DNA from: Nephrocerus scutellatus
Taxonomy: Eukaryota > Arthropoda > Insecta > Diptera > Pipunculidae
Assembly (NCBI GenBank): GCA_947095585.1
Contig: OX352762.1
Coordinates: 118,636,930 to 118,700,929, forward strand
Direction of reading: 5' to 3'
DNA: 64,000 nt
In this document: positions 19,021-31,094 of the stretch, piece after piece
Layout of the letters: every line of letters starts with the position of its first letter
Numbering within the stretch: the first letter of the stretch is position 1
The notes under the pieces: generated by a model
What the model was told of the DNA's origin: nothing
Databases searched by the model: none
Seen by the model: only the letters and a program-made list of their open reading frames with translations
Program-made: the position numbers and the translations under genes

Positions 19021-20750
19021 TTCCGATGAATCTTTTGAAGTAGAAAATTGTGAAAACTTAAGAAAAGTTTTTTTTTTTTAATTATCAAGCTACTTAGGGC
19101 TCTGTGTATAATACTCTTCAGGAAAAATATTCTGTGTCATTTTGGGCGTTTGGATAAAAAAAGCTCTCCACCTCTTATATCCATTAAGGGATTCGCACTA
19201 TCAGTGTCATCGTACCTTATAAGGAGAGCAATTAAAACAGAAAGTTGCAAGTGTTCTTTATAAAAAAAAATCTTAGACTCAAATGTTCATATCTAATTCC
19301 GGGAAATGGCCAAATTAAAATTTGATGATGTAATTAAAGAAATATTTTTTTTTGCAGATCATTCATGCACTTATACTGCGCATTATATTTAAATGCTGGA
19401 CGTGCAACAGAATGAGTTGAACTGCAAATCTGTGGTTTTGCTGATTCCGTTCATACCGACACCGACTAAGAGGTGCACGTGCAATTGCTATGTCATTCTG
19501 TATAAATTTTTCTTAAGTCCTAAACCATTGCAGCAAAATAAAGCTTATTAAAGGTTAAATCCCGACTGATGAGGAACTCGAAACGAGGATTGCGTGCAAC
19601 GCAGCTGTCAAAGGCTTTACTCGCCAGGATTTCCCTCGGCATCTTCTTGATAGAATTGTCGGAATTTCTGTCTATTCTAGTGTGCTCTGTTCCTTTATTG
19701 CGATAATAATGAATGAGCATAAGAGCAGCAGGAAAAAAAAACACACAAAAAGGGATTAACGTAATCGTGTTAAAGGGGAGGAGGGCATCGTCGAGTGCAC
19801 AATAACTGTTAGGTCGACGAAGGAAGAAGTTTTTTTCCTTGCCAATTTTATTCCGCTTTGTAAAGCTTCTACTTTTGATGGCGATAAGCACGTGTTTTGC
19901 CCGAAATGTAAATGCTGGACTGAAGCGGAATTGATAGCAATTACTGTATACAAGAAACTATGCCCATACAAAATGTTAATCCCATGCTCTGACACTAATT
20001 GGTCACGCAGAAAGAGGAGAAAAGTTTTGCTAGCGACGACCAACCTTACGATTATTATGTGTGAATATATTTCAATCTCGTGTGTTCTTTTTGTTACCCA
20101 GCCGTCTTGAGATACTTTTATGTATTACATCATAAAAGTGCCGTCTTCCATTAGGTGCGAGTATTTGTAACACGTAAATCCTAAAACTGATATTGACACC
20201 AAGTGGAAACATTAGATGCGAAATCTTGAAAGTGGCTGCACGTTTGCTGTGAATGGTATTTGCCAATGTGGAAAACTTGTCTTAATCTTAGGGTATAGAA
20301 GTGCAAAAAACTTCCACACAGGATACATAAGAAGTTTTTGCTTACAAATTTGTCTCCTCTTCAAGGGACTTTATTTGATTTCCTGTGAACGTGTGTAACC
20401 AAAACTTGATGAAATAAAAAAAATCTCAAGTCACGTAGTTTTTCTTTCTCTCTATCAAGTTTTAATATCATCACTAGTATGCTATTTGTGTAATATTGCA
20501 AATTTAATGTCATATAGTGGAGTCAACTCTTTTATAATTTCTGCATAAGGTGAGATGGATTTTTCCATAACTAAAATTTAAAGGATCTGTTTTCCTTTCT
20601 CTTCTCTACAATATGAAAAGACTACAATTACTCAGTTGGTACTAAGGAGTAAAATATTTGTTTTATTATCACTTTTTTTAAGGACTTTTTATTGGATTAT
20701 CTGAAAGATAGTCATGTTCACATAAAAGATGATCTATGTGTCCACTGGTT
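19021..20750. other. No gene recognised
   Basis: AT-rich, with short overlapping ORFs on both strands around 19520-20400 that share no known motif. A T-run lies at 19069-19079. Confidence 0.5.
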
Positions 20751-20779
20751 AACTTGAGAGTTTTATATTATTAATTGAA

Positions 20780-21025
20780 CTTTTTAAAGGAACTGATGCT
20801 TAATAATTGGATGACTATATATAAGGATTTGGGAATGTTGATGTTGACTTGATTGTGGAGGACCAGATCTTCTCCTTTTATTCTATCTCTATTTCTTTCT
20901 TTTATTTGTCTCTCACCAAATAAGTCTCGACCTTCAGTCTTGATTTATATTTCAAAGAGTTAAGTTCTAATAAAATAAATATTATATAGTTTGTACCTCA
21001 TTTGTATTACTACCGAGTTACAACA
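20780..21025 (+). mobile_element. Probable right portion of an LTR (U3/R/U5 end)
   Basis: The stretch contains a TATA-like TATATATAAGG at about 20816, a poly(A) signal region TAATAAAATAAATA near 20970, and ends ...GTTACAACA, directly before a primer binding site. That is the layout of a gypsy-type LTR 3' half. The LTR left end cannot be placed. No gag or pol follows, because an RTE-A copy begins within about 70 bp. Confidence 0.5.
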
Positions 21026-21026
21026 G

Positions 21027-21037
21027 TGGCGACGAGG
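21027..21037 (+). promoter_or_regulatory. Primer binding site, tRNA-Ser type
   Basis: TGGCGACGAGG is the reverse complement of CCTCGTCGCCA, the mature 3' end expected for a tRNA-Ser whose acceptor stem begins GACGAGG. It lies one base after the presumed LTR end CA, where minus-strand priming would start. Confidence 0.55.
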
Positions 21038-21094
21038 ATTTTAAGGAATTTATCCAAAAATTTTTTTTCGAGATTCACACGTTCTTCTTATTCT

Positions 21095-23510
21095 TATGTC
21101 CTATATCTCCTTGTGGGTCACAGGGCCTCTACTACGCTTACGCGTGCGGTTCCTGGCAATGAGCTTCAGCTCTCTTCAACTCTTCCTCAATTGCCGTGAC
21201 TCCTCCTCAACTGTTCTGCGGCATATATATCTCGGGCGACCCGTTCTTCTACCATCCTGAGATAACGGATTCCTTTGCATTACGTAGTTTGCTATGGAAC
21301 TGTCGCCTTTTCGCAGTGTATGACCAATCCACTGCCACTTCCGTCGTTGGACTGTTGTGCCTATTGGTTCCTGACCTGTTCTCTGGTAAAGCTTTTCGTT
21401 AGAGATACGGTTAGGCCAGAAAACCCTTAAAAGTTTGTAATCTTTTTGTGATAGTAGCGGTCACCTTCCAAGTGCTGCACCCATACAACATCACAGATTC
21501 AACATTTGAACGGAACAGTCGCAGCTCGGTGTTTAAGCTGATCGCATTGCTTTGCCATATCATGGACACTCATCATTCCAAACACTGATTTTGCTTTGCC
21601 GTTTCGGTTGACAATGTCCTGTTCGGTTCCACCTTTGGTTAATACAATACTCTCAATATATTGGAAACTCTCTACTCTCTCTACCGGTTGTCCAGCAATG
21701 TTAACTTGAGTTACTGAGTTAGTGCCGAGGTTGATGATTTTGGTTTTGGCAGCATTAATCTTCAAACCCACAACATTTGCCTCCCTTTCCACATTTGTTG
21801 TCATTTGGTGCAGCTCCATAGTACTGTGTGAGAGTAAACAAACGTCGTCAGCGTAGTTCAGATGTTTGAGTTGAGATGTAAGAGTCCAACGAATTCCTCC
21901 GTTTTCAGTAGATAAAGCTGCGCGAGGCACATCGCTAATAACCAACAAAAAGAGTATCGGCGATAGAATGCAACCTTGTCGTACCCCACTTATGATCTCG
22001 AATTCCTCTGAGCGCTTTCCTCAGCTGCAGCACATGACATTTAGAGCCATCATAGCTTGCTTTTATAATAGCTATTAGTTTATCGGGTATACATCTCCTG
22101 CGCAAGGCGAGCCAGATAAACTGTCTGTTGACGCTGTCAAACGCCTTCTCATAATCGATGAACAGCAGGTGTAGTGGTGACCGGAATTTAACGCACTGTT
22201 CAATAACTATCCGCAGGGTGTTGATGCGATCTACACAGGAGGATCCAGTGGGGAAACCTGCTTGTTCGGCATCGAGTGTATCTTCAAGATGTTCCCTAAT
22301 TCGATCAAGTACTACTTTGGCTATTACCTTTGCAACTGCAGGAAGAACGCAAATGCTTCTCCAGTTTTCGCACTCCATAAGACTATACCTTTTTTAGGGA
22401 GCTTGACAATCATTCCCTTCTTTCACTCGTCGGGGAAACTTTCTGCCTCCCAAGCTCTCTCCACAAGATGATATAAATGCTCTACTGATGTCGTTGAAGC
22501 GACACTCAGAAGCTCTGCGGGTATACCACCTAGTCCTACCGACTTGTTGTTCTTTAGTGCGTTGATTGCGGTAGCGATCTCATTTTACTGGGAGTTGAGG
22601 TGCGAATTGTTACTTTCGTCAGCTCCGTTTGATTTGGGTGAATAGCATATCGTTGACGAATACACGGTTAAGGACCGCAGAGATATGCTCCTTCCATCGC
22701 TTGAGCTGATCCTCATCTGAAACGAGTCCTTTCACAGGATGTTGGCTAGAGCGGTGACCACACGTCAGCTCTTTGGTGATTCTGTAAACGGTTCTTTATC
22801 CGGTCGATGCTATACCAAGGCATTCGGATGATATTGCGGATTCTTAGAACTGATTCTTAGAACGTAACTGGACAGTAGCTACCATAAGGTGATGATCCCG
22901 TACCATACCTATGTCGGCTCCTCGTCTGTTTCGGACGTCTACAAGACAGCTCCTAGAACGTCGGCTGATCACCACATGATCGATTTGGTTGGAAGATGAT
23001 TGCCTGTCAGTTGACACCCAGCTGACTTTGTGGCAGGTCTTATGCTCAAACATGGTGCCTCCTATGACAGGGTAGTTCATGTTGCAGAAATCAACAAATC
23101 TTTCACCATTGTCATTTCGTTCGCCGAGGCCCTGCTTCCCAATCACATGTCTGAGTCCTACCTTAGCATTTAAGTCCCCTATCACGATGACGATATCTCC
23201 GTTCGGTGTTACGTTGAATACAGCGCTTAGCTGATTGTAGAAGTTGTTCTTTTCATCCTCAGTCGAAGGTTTCGTTGGGGCGTAACATCGTATGATCGTG
23301 ACGCGCCGTATTCTAGTCCGAAATCTGGCCGATAAGATCCTATCACCATGTGGGTGCCAGAAAATTAGGCCTCTGCGTGCTGTTGGCGTTAGCAGCAGAC
23401 CCACTCCAGATTCACGGGGACTGCATTGTTTGATTGCTACCAAGTTTTGAGCAGTCAGTAGTTTCCCGATCAATCGCAATGCAGATTCCCCAGGACTTGG
23501 GAATACATAA
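21095..23510 (-). pseudogene. RTE-A copy 2 (defective)
   Basis: Minus-strand copy of the RTE-A element at 2.3-5.6 kb. The 3' end (C-terminal KRLQTF-like region to the stop) lies near 21100-21500. The reverse transcriptase with FIDYEKAFDSVNRQF and LNYADDVCLLSH is at about 21500-22380. The endonuclease, with GDLNAKVGLRHVIG and VRDHHLM, is at 22844-23400. Relative to copy 1 it has three main defects: the linker (about aa 290-420) is deleted near 22805, frameshifts fall near 21940 and 22380-22700, and at 23430 the 5' UTR is joined straight to endonuclease residue about 80. It cannot encode a working protein. It begins just inside an LTR-retroelement fragment. Confidence 0.88.
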
Positions 23511-23609
23511 TTGAATCCAGCAAATATTACATATACTGCGCCTAATCACTATGCCAGGTAATTTATAAATTTTTATATTTCATTGCGAATTTTTATATAT
23601 ACAGTGCGA

Positions 23610-23729
23610 TAATAACGGGTGTTTTTTTAGGAGGTTTGTTTTTCCGATAGATGTCGTTTTATTTTATGACAGTTGTTTTGACAGCTCAAAGTGGCATTTC
23701 TACTCAGTATTGTTTGGCAAATCATTATG

Positions 23730-23763
<34 letters not shown>

Positions 23764-24058
23764 ACATTTGTGAAAAATAGTCGTGGTAGCCATATGCCAG
23801 AAATTGTGTTTAAATGTTAAATGCCAAAAAATTATCTACCAAATAAAAAAAAATTTTGGTCATTTCATAATTTTATATGTGTTTTATTCAAAAAAAAAAT
23901 CGGCAACCTCTTAAAAAAACACCCGATTTTTTGAATAAAACACATATAAAATTATGAAATGACCAACATTTTTTTTTATTTGGTAGATAATTTTTTGGCA
24001 TTTAACATTTAAACACAATTTCTGGCATATGGCTACCACGACTATTTTTCACAAATGT

Positions 24059-24098
<40 letters not shown>

Positions 24099-24218
24099 CA
24101 TAATGATTTGCCAAACAATACTGAGTAGAAATGCCACTTTGAGCTGTCAAAACAACTGTCATAAAATAAAACGACATCTATCGGAAAAACAAACCTCCCA
24201 AAAAAACACCCTTTATTA
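23610..24218. mobile_element. Fold-back (FB) element 1, mariner-like ends
   Basis: A near-perfect palindrome of about 610 bp. The left half (23610-23924) has its own short terminal inverted repeats (GGGTGTTTTTTTAGGAGGT and ACCTCTTAAAAAAACACCC). It contains GACAGCTCAAAGTGGCATTT, ends a segment with AAATCATTATG directly before an A-run (23730-23761), and continues GACATTTGTGAAAAATAG. The right half (about 23926-24218) is its reverse complement with a T-run at 24061-24098 but lacks the inner terminal repeat. Outer ends read TAATAACGGGTG and CACCCTTTATTA. No transposase is encoded. The TIR style suggests a Tc1/mariner-derived, non-autonomous element. Confidence 0.85.
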
Positions 24219-25400
24219 CTGCAAGAATTCTGTTTATATCATTTTCATTTTCGTAACTGTGCAAGAACATGTACAACAGCACGAATAAACTACTTAAGTT
24301 CCCTTTGAACATGTTGTTTTGTGGAGTGCCAGCGTGAAACCACAATTATCAACCAATCCTCCACCTTTTACTCGATATTCACATCCAAACTAAATAATGG
24401 TCATGTGGTTTCTCACAAAGCGTCTTGGTTAAGTTGGATTTCGAATATTGATCCCATTTAGTATACTCATATGCTCATGAATGGTTATTCGTGCTCAACA
24501 AGAAGTCAAAGGTTACCACGTCGTACACACACAAGCCACACAAAACTTAAAGATGCAGTACGATTTCATAATTGAAATACCTATTCCCATGCAATGCTCG
24601 AACTGTTGATTTACTTGTTGATCCCGTATAAATGCAGCAGATATTTATGCTACCACGCTTGTTCGTACACTTCATGAAAAAATCCATGACAAGCACCGAA
24701 ATAAAGTCAAAAGTTCCGTGACTCAAATGAAGTGGCAAGGACCGCCAACGAGAAAGACTTATTTTCCATTTAAATCTGTTCTCAGCTCCTGTTCGTGATT
24801 GTTAATCTTAAAATATTCATGAGGATGTCATTTTCGTTTCGCAGCACTCTTTTTTGCCTGCCCCTATCCCGCAAAAGAGATTTACTCCTTTGTATCGCAT
24901 CGCATTCCAGGAAAATATTCACTTTGTGGTGTGTGTGTGTGTGTTGGGTGGAAGTGCTGCAAATGGTAACAAGTCCGGGCCACCCACCGAAACAATTTAT
25001 TTACCAGCCATGTCACTTGGACAGTTTAATTTTGATTTCTCAAAATTCCATTCACATTTCTCGTTCCAAAACAGTCGAGTGAGATATGACACTCGAGTGC
25101 GGAGTAGAGACGATAATATGTCACTCTTTTATTTGGCCAGACTGAAAAATAAGTCCTTTTTTTTTATTTTCTGTTAAAATATTTAACCTTTTAAGTAAAA
25201 AACTTCGTTGTGTTGTGATAAATGGAGATTCAACAGTCATTTTAAAAAAGGAAATTGTTTACGAATGCGCACAGGCTCAACAAAGTATTATCTTTTCTCT
25301 TCGTGGTTTGTCGAAATATGCATTACACTCAAGTGATAGATAGAAGACCTTCCTCTTTGTGAAGATTTGCATTTTTATTTTACATAAAAGGAAGTGGATG
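24219..25400. other. No gene recognised
   Basis: Short ORFs only (such as 24854-25177) with no family motif; a GT-run lies near 24930-24944. Confidence 0.5.
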
Positions 25401-25679
25401 AGGTTGCCGTGGCTCTAGTGGTTATTAATTTAGAGTACTAACAGGGAGGTTCAAAGTTCAAATCCCAAAAACCCCAAAAACATTTTCCACGGAAACACCT
25501 CTTGCGAATGTCTAACAACCGTCTGAGAGTAATAACGTGTCATAAAAAGTTTTTTAAATCACATTTAGGATATGATTTTAAATTGTAGGTCGCTTTCATA
25601 TAGGTGCAGAAATAAAATACGCACAACGTGGATAGTCATGATAAGCCAAGCCCTGAACCGCTGGTCTGTTATTAAAATA
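25401..25679 (+). mobile_element. tRNA-derived SINE, copy 2
   Basis: Plus strand. A-box-like GTGGCTCTAGTGGTTATT near 25409, B-box-like GGTTCAAAGTTCAAATCCC near 25447, then the family body CTGAGAGTAATAACGTGTCA and TTAAATTGTAGGTCGC, ending GCTGGTCTGTTATTAAAAT. It is the only copy on this strand; the B box is slightly degraded. Confidence 0.8.
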
Positions 25680-26252
25680 CAGTGCATACTGTAATGTAAA
25701 TGTAAATGTTATGAACATAAATATTGTTTTGCACTACGCGTACGCACTACAAACTCTTATTTGAATTAAACAATCTCCAAAAACCATGGCATATGTTTAG
25801 GCTCAGTAATATTGTATATAAAAGTTATATGTTAAGGGCCTTGTATATAAAATTATGTATAGGGAAATTACATCAGTATGTTCTGGTATTTTCTTTATAT
25901 AACTAATATAAGAAAAGAACCTTCTCGAAACTAATGATTAGGTAATTAAAGTGTTAACCCATAAACGTTCGTGAAATACAAAATGATGTCAACAAAATCA
26001 TTCTTCTTTTAGAAGAAATTTTAATAAATGCTACTAAGATAAAGGCAATTGCACAATTGGACATTTTTATCAAGTTTACCCTTAGATAAGGGCGAAAATA
26101 ATTGCAAATCACGACATTTTTTATTAAACATTCTGGGTTTTCAGATTATAATAAACATTACTCTAAATCTAAATGACACGCTTGATGTGTATGAGATAAA
26201 TGTATACACAAAATATTGCCCCAGGTCCACGTATATCTGCTATTAATATTAT
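25680..26252. other. No gene recognised
   Basis: AT-rich sequence without a recognisable element. Confidence 0.5.
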
Positions 26253-26601
26253 AAATAACGGGTGTTTTTTTAGGAGGTTTGTTTTTCCGATAGATGTCGT
26301 TTTATTTTATGACAGTTGTTTTGACAGCTCAAAGTGGCATTTCTACTCAGTATTGTTTGGCAAATCATTATGAAAAAAAAAAAATGACATTTGTGAAAAA
26401 TAGTCGTGGTAGCCATATGCCAGAAATTGTGTTTAAATGTTAAATGCCAAAAAATTATCTACCAAATAAAAAAAAATTTTGGTCATTTCATAATTTTATA
26501 TGTGTTTTATTCAAAAAAAAAATCGGCAACCTCTTAAAAAACACCCGTTAGATATAACGTGTTTCTGGCATATGGCTACCACGACTATTTTTCACAAATG
26601 T

Positions 26602-26633
<32 letters not shown>

Positions 26634-26752
26634 CATAATGATTTGCCAAACAATACTGAGTAGAAATGCCACTTTGAGCTGTCAAAGCAACTGTCATAAA
26701 ATAAAACGACATCTATCGGAAAAACAAACCTCCCAAAAAAACACCCTTTATT
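26253..26752. mobile_element. Fold-back (FB) element 2, mariner-like ends
   Basis: Same family and order as FB 1. A complete left unit (26253-26546, A-run of about 12 at 26373) is followed by an inverted right unit truncated to about 185 bp (26562-26746, T-run at 26605-26632). The spacer between the arms is TTAGATATAACGTG. Outer ends are again AATAACGGGTG and CACCCTTTATTA. The left arm is nearly identical to that of FB 1; the right arm breaks at a different internal point. Confidence 0.85.
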
Positions 26753-27048
26753 ATAACAATGTTGGTTTATATGTAAGAGGTAATCTTCGAAATTACTGTA
26801 CCAGAAATAACTACGGTCAAGCGATAGAGCTCGCCCTAAATGCAGGGAGAGTAAGTCCTGGGGCTGAGATGTCAGGCGTAGAAGTGAAATGGACACGCCT
26901 TAAAAATACTGTCATTAGTACTGCTGACTCCATCTTAGGCAGTAGTCGTAGAGATCGAAACGACTGGTTCGATGACGAATGTAAGCTAGCGACTGAACGT
27001 AAGAATGTTGCGTACCCAGCAATGCAATAATCTAAATGAACGCGGGCA

Positions 27049-27057
27049 CGCGAAGAA
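27049..27057 (+). repeat. Target-site duplication (left) of the RTE-C insertion
   Basis: ACGCGAAGA is repeated at 27208-27216 and brackets the 150-bp RTE-C tail. Rejoining restores the RTE-B frame A-R-E-D-E-Y-K-K. Confidence 0.75.
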
Positions 27058-27207
27058 GACGAAAAAAAAAGGACAATAGAAGAGGAAGCAAGATCCCAGG
27101 GGACCGAGTGGCGTCTCTTGAAACCTGAGGCGTTAAATCGAGTTCGTTGGCGGGCGTTTGGAGAAGCCCTGTGCTCCCCCGCGGAGTAAAGGAAAGAAAG
27201 AAAGAAG
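27058..27207 (+). mobile_element. RTE-C 3' terminal fragment inserted in RTE-B
   Basis: It encodes RTIEEEARSQGTEWRLLKPE and RVRWRAFGEALCSPAE-stop, the C-terminus of a different RTE family (also at 62.4-62.8 kb). It ends in a GGAAAGAAAGAAAGAAG simple-repeat tail. It is severely 5'-truncated, with a 9-bp target-site duplication. Confidence 0.8.
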
Positions 27208-28765
27208 ACGCGAAGATGAATATAAAAAGCTGAGAAGATATGAAAAAACAGCTCACCGGCGAAAGAAAGCAGCTTGGGAGAATAATCTCGTCCGTGAACT
27301 AGAACAGTACAGAGAGCAAGAACCGCACCAGGCGCGGAAGTTCTACTAAAGAATCCACGGTAGGACGCAATATACACCGCGTTGCACATACTGCAAGGAG
27401 AAAGAGGGTAATCTGATCGCCGATCTTAAAGGCCTCTTAGACCGATGGGAAAAGCACTTTCATGAGTTGCTTAATGGCCAGTTAACCGAGGAATTGGAGG
27501 CTCCACCAATGACCGAAGATTATACATACTATGCTGCCGCCACCAACCATAGACGAAGTAAGCAGAGCGATAAATCGGTTCAAAAATAATAAGGCCCCGG
27601 GATCTTATGGGATCCCAGCGGAACTGATAAAAATAGGAGGCCCCACATTACACCAAGCAATTCATGAAATAATAGTGCAAGTATGGGAGGAAGAAGCTAT
27701 GCCAGAAGACTGGCGATATAGGATGCCTTGTGCCGCATACCTAAGAAGGGAGATATCACAAAATGCAGAAGTACCGCGTTGGCCTATGATAGCATGGCCA
27801 AAGCAGAACTTTATAAAGCCATTAGGGAATTCGGCATCTCAAATAAACTGATAAGACTATTAAGGTTAACCATGACCAATGTTATAAGCCAAGTAAAAAT
27901 ATCCGGATCACTATCAAGCCCGTTCAACATCTATAGCTGGCTCCGACAAGGGGATGGACTGGCCTGCGTCCTCTTCAATCTGGTCTTGGAGATAGTGATC
28001 CGAGACTCTGTCGTGCTGCACAGGGAGCTTTCATCCATATCGATCAGGCAGCACAAAATCTGAGGCTGCACAAAAATTAGAGCAAAACAAAGAACATGGG
28101 GGCCACGTCTGTGAGTAGATGATCCAACATTGGTCCCGTAATTAAAATAGTGGAGCGCGAAGTTGAAGTATTGCAATCCTTTAACTATATCGGTTCAACT
28201 GTAGCAGCCGATAACAGCATGGAACCAGAAATACGCGCACGGTTGCTTAAAGCCAACAGAGCATACTATAGTCTGTCAAGACTCTTAAAATCCAGGAATT
28301 TAACCATAACATCCAAGTTGCTGGTATATAAGTACAATGGTACTTACATATGGATCCGAGACTTGGGTGCTGAACAAAAAGCATTCTGACCTCATAGTCG
28401 AGAGAAAAGTCTTACGGAGAATTGTCGGCCCTGTGTGTGCGGAAGGACGATTCCGGAGACTCTATAATGATGCGATCTACGAGCGATGTCAACATCATGA
28501 AGAGAATTAAGCTCTGTACGTTTCGGTGGGCAGGACACCTAGTTCGAATGAGCGAAGATGATCCTGCTCGGAAAGTTCTTTGCAGTAGGATTTATGGAAC
28601 ACGACAGCGAGGCCGGCTAAGCCTACGCTGAAAGGATGGCGTAGACCAGGACGCCCAGAGTTTATGGATGCAAAACTGGATGACTTCGGCTCGAATAGGG
28701 AAATAGGGATTTTTTTCGGGAGGCCAGGACCGGACAACGGTTGTAGAGCCTAATTTGATGATTAT

Positions 28766-29939
28766 TATGATGAATTTAGGCTGTAATAAAAATCATCAAT
28801 AATACCCAATAGGCTTACATTGAATATAAATGAAATTTTTTGCAAACATCTACAGTTGCATAGAAACTTTACACTATAGATGCACGAAGACAAACAAACA
28901 AAGGCCCTTTAAAAATATGCCAGTCGGCCGTGTTCCCAGTTGCGTTACGTTAAAGCCCTCAAATAAGCCTCAGTTTTCGATACTAATAACAAATGATAAT
29001 AAACATAACGTTCTCAGGGTAACAACTCGTGACACAGCGTGGCACGGAACTTACACTCCTCCGTTGAGAATGTAAAAGCAGGTAAAGTTTTTCTCATAAG
29101 TTTTTCGAAGCAACGTAATAACTTTTCCCTTTGTTGGTGGAGGGGGCATTCTGGTAAGTGGAATGACCGACGCAGTACTTGCTCCTTTTAATTAAGGGAG
29201 CTCGACATAATATTGTAAAGTGCACACCCGCTGCGCAGCGAACCGAACGAGGTGTGAATGAACAAACTCCCTGAGCACTGAGCAGGTCGCTCGGGCATAT
29301 CGTTGATTTTTCCAGAAACTGTAAAAGATTGTGAATGTAAATTGTGATCTATGTCGGGAAAAGGGGCGCATAACTACATACCCACACACGCACACACCCT
29401 TGACTGACTCACTATTGGTTAACAATACTGGTGCTCAATGCTGTTGGTTATTCAGGTGCAACCTAGCAAAACTTTTTAATGAATAATTTGCATAGAATTC
29501 CCTTGCATGTTGTTTACTGTATGGTTGCTGTTGTATGTTATGGTTTTGTATTGAACTTAGAAAACCAGCGACGATATGACGTAGCTTTTGAATTTTTAGA
29601 CTACGAGAGTTCATGCATCGGTATTTGGGTTAGGGTTCCCGGAAGTATTAGAATACACATGTTAGCACAGTTAATTGCTTAACTTTGCCGGCAAGAAAAA
29701 TTTTACCCGGCTTTTCTTTGTTAATATCTCATTTTCAAAATTTAGTCAACCGAAATTTCTATGAGTCAAAGGACGAAACTTGAAATGACTTTTTTTTTAT
29801 AAAGCTCGAGTAATTTGGGGTTGATGTGTTTTTTATTAAATTTTTTTTATGTATATTGGGTAGGTATGAGAATAGGTCGTAAAGTATATTTTATACCGCT
29901 AGGTGATTAGGGTGTCTCTATCCAGAAAAACATTTGAGA
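28766..29939. other. No gene recognised
   Basis: Short ORFs on both strands without motifs. T-rich near 29790-29850. Confidence 0.5.
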
Positions 29940-30330
29940 ACGGCTGGACCGATTTGGCTAATTTTTAAATTCTCTATATTAACTTCACTTGCCCGTGTGT
30001 TTGTGGGTTTGTGGGCTTGTGGGTTTGTGGATTTGTCATGGATTTTTACGATCAATTTTTAACCCACTTCCTACAGCCCGATTTTATTGAAATTTGGCAC
30101 ACATGTGTATTTCCGGAGACAACATCTATTAAATTTTGAGACCCCTCGGGCTGCGGGGTCGGGGGGCTCCCATACAAAAATTTTAAAAAATTTACCCGAT
30201 TTTCTTCAAATTTTACACACATGTGTATACCCAATAAACAATACTTTTACGAAAATTTGGTAGTGATCGGGTCCCGGGTTCGGCCGCAAGGCCCTTATAC
30301 ATTTTTTAAATATCTATACTGGCATCAGAT
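29940..30330. repeat. Dispersed repeat X, copy 1
   Basis: Shares AATTCTCTATATTAACTTCA, CTTGCCCGTG, TTTTAACCCACTTCCTACAG, CCCGATTTTATTGAAA and GGGGTCGGGGGGCTCCCATA with 46833-47150. Within the unit, ACACATGTGTAT occurs twice about 115 bp apart, so the repeat itself has an internal duplication. A further short match (TTTTTAATTTTTATGGGTTG) appears at 30828 and 47311. Confidence 0.75.
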
Positions 30331-30769
30331 ATTCGTCGCCCTTTATGGACTGTGTGCGGTGTGTGCCGCGCAGTCGGTTGCGCTGCATGGTTTTGGTGGT
30401 AGAGAGAGAGAGAAATCTTAGCTCACGCACAAATGAACCCATCAAATGAAACGAGACATACATGTTTTATGCTTAATTCAACTTACATTTTTATTTACTG
30501 AATTTTATTTTTATTGATGTCGTTTTTTGTTGTCGATATCAACTTACAGATAGAACAACAAGTTTTCACAAAATTCTGTCATTTGGCGTTTTCATAAATT
30601 AGTTCAGAGCAGTCAAAGAGTTCTCAAGATAAATGTTCGTGTTTCTTATTTGCTCAGAGTATGAGCGTGCTCTAAGTGCTCAGAATAAAATGATCTGAGC
30701 TTTTTCAATTTTAACATCTGATGTCAAATGTCTGTTTCGATGATTTTCTCCTACAATAAAAAAAAATGG

Positions 30770-31000
30770 CCCAGGATCGAGGGGCTCCCATATCAATTTC
30801 TGCGATAAGAGAATTTAGATGAAAATTTTTAATTTTTATGGGTTGTTTTTTTATTTTATAATGTTCGCCATAGCCCGAATTAGGTTAATGCGAAAAAATT
30901 TGCCCGGAAAATTGTAAAATTCGGAAAACTGGAAGTGCTGTTTTCCATAGGATTTTTGTATGAACTCGCGACTATAACTCACGATTCACGTTGCATAAAT
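30770..31000. repeat. Dispersed repeat X, related segment
   Basis: Contains GGGGCTCCCATATCAA, TTTTTAATTTTTATGGGTTG and GGATTTTTGTATGAACTCGC followed by GACTATAACTCACGATT. The latter recurs at 53730-53765. Confidence 0.65.
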
Positions 31001-31094
31001 TCTTGTTTTATTCGTTATGGTCCTGGGAAACAAAGACAATTACAAAGGAAAGTTAAAGAATTCGGACAAACAGCAAAAATCATGCGTGTAAATT

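Larger units (their letters stand above)
26800..28765 (+). pseudogene. RTE-B LINE copy, with nested insertion
   Basis: A degenerate RTE-type LINE, from the linker after the endonuclease to the 3' end. Pieces in order: IELALNAGRVSPGAEMSGVE, WTRLKNTVISTADSILGSSR, RDRNDWFDDECKLATERKN; after the insert, RREDEYKKLRRYEKTAHRRK, KKAAWENNLVRELEQYREQE, and IDEVSRAINRFKNNKAPGSY (reverse transcriptase entry); PKKGDITKC is joined directly to AYDSMAKAELYKA because the RT region with the first catalytic Asp is partly deleted. LRQGDGLACVLFNLVLEIVI follows, then a loss of YADD, VEREVEVLQSFNYIGSTVAA and SLSRLLKSRNLTITSKLLVY. Frameshifts and stops are present. The tail is GTTGTAGAGCCTAATTTGAT followed by GAT-rich repeats. 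Confidence 0.8.

Noticed and set aside
24055..24288. ORF starting with a run of Phe
   Set aside because: Translation of the T-run and one arm of the fold-back element.
30052..30234. Minus-strand ORF similar to one at 46936-47139
   Set aside because: Both are shadows of repeat X; indels between the copies do not respect the frame, so coding is not supported.
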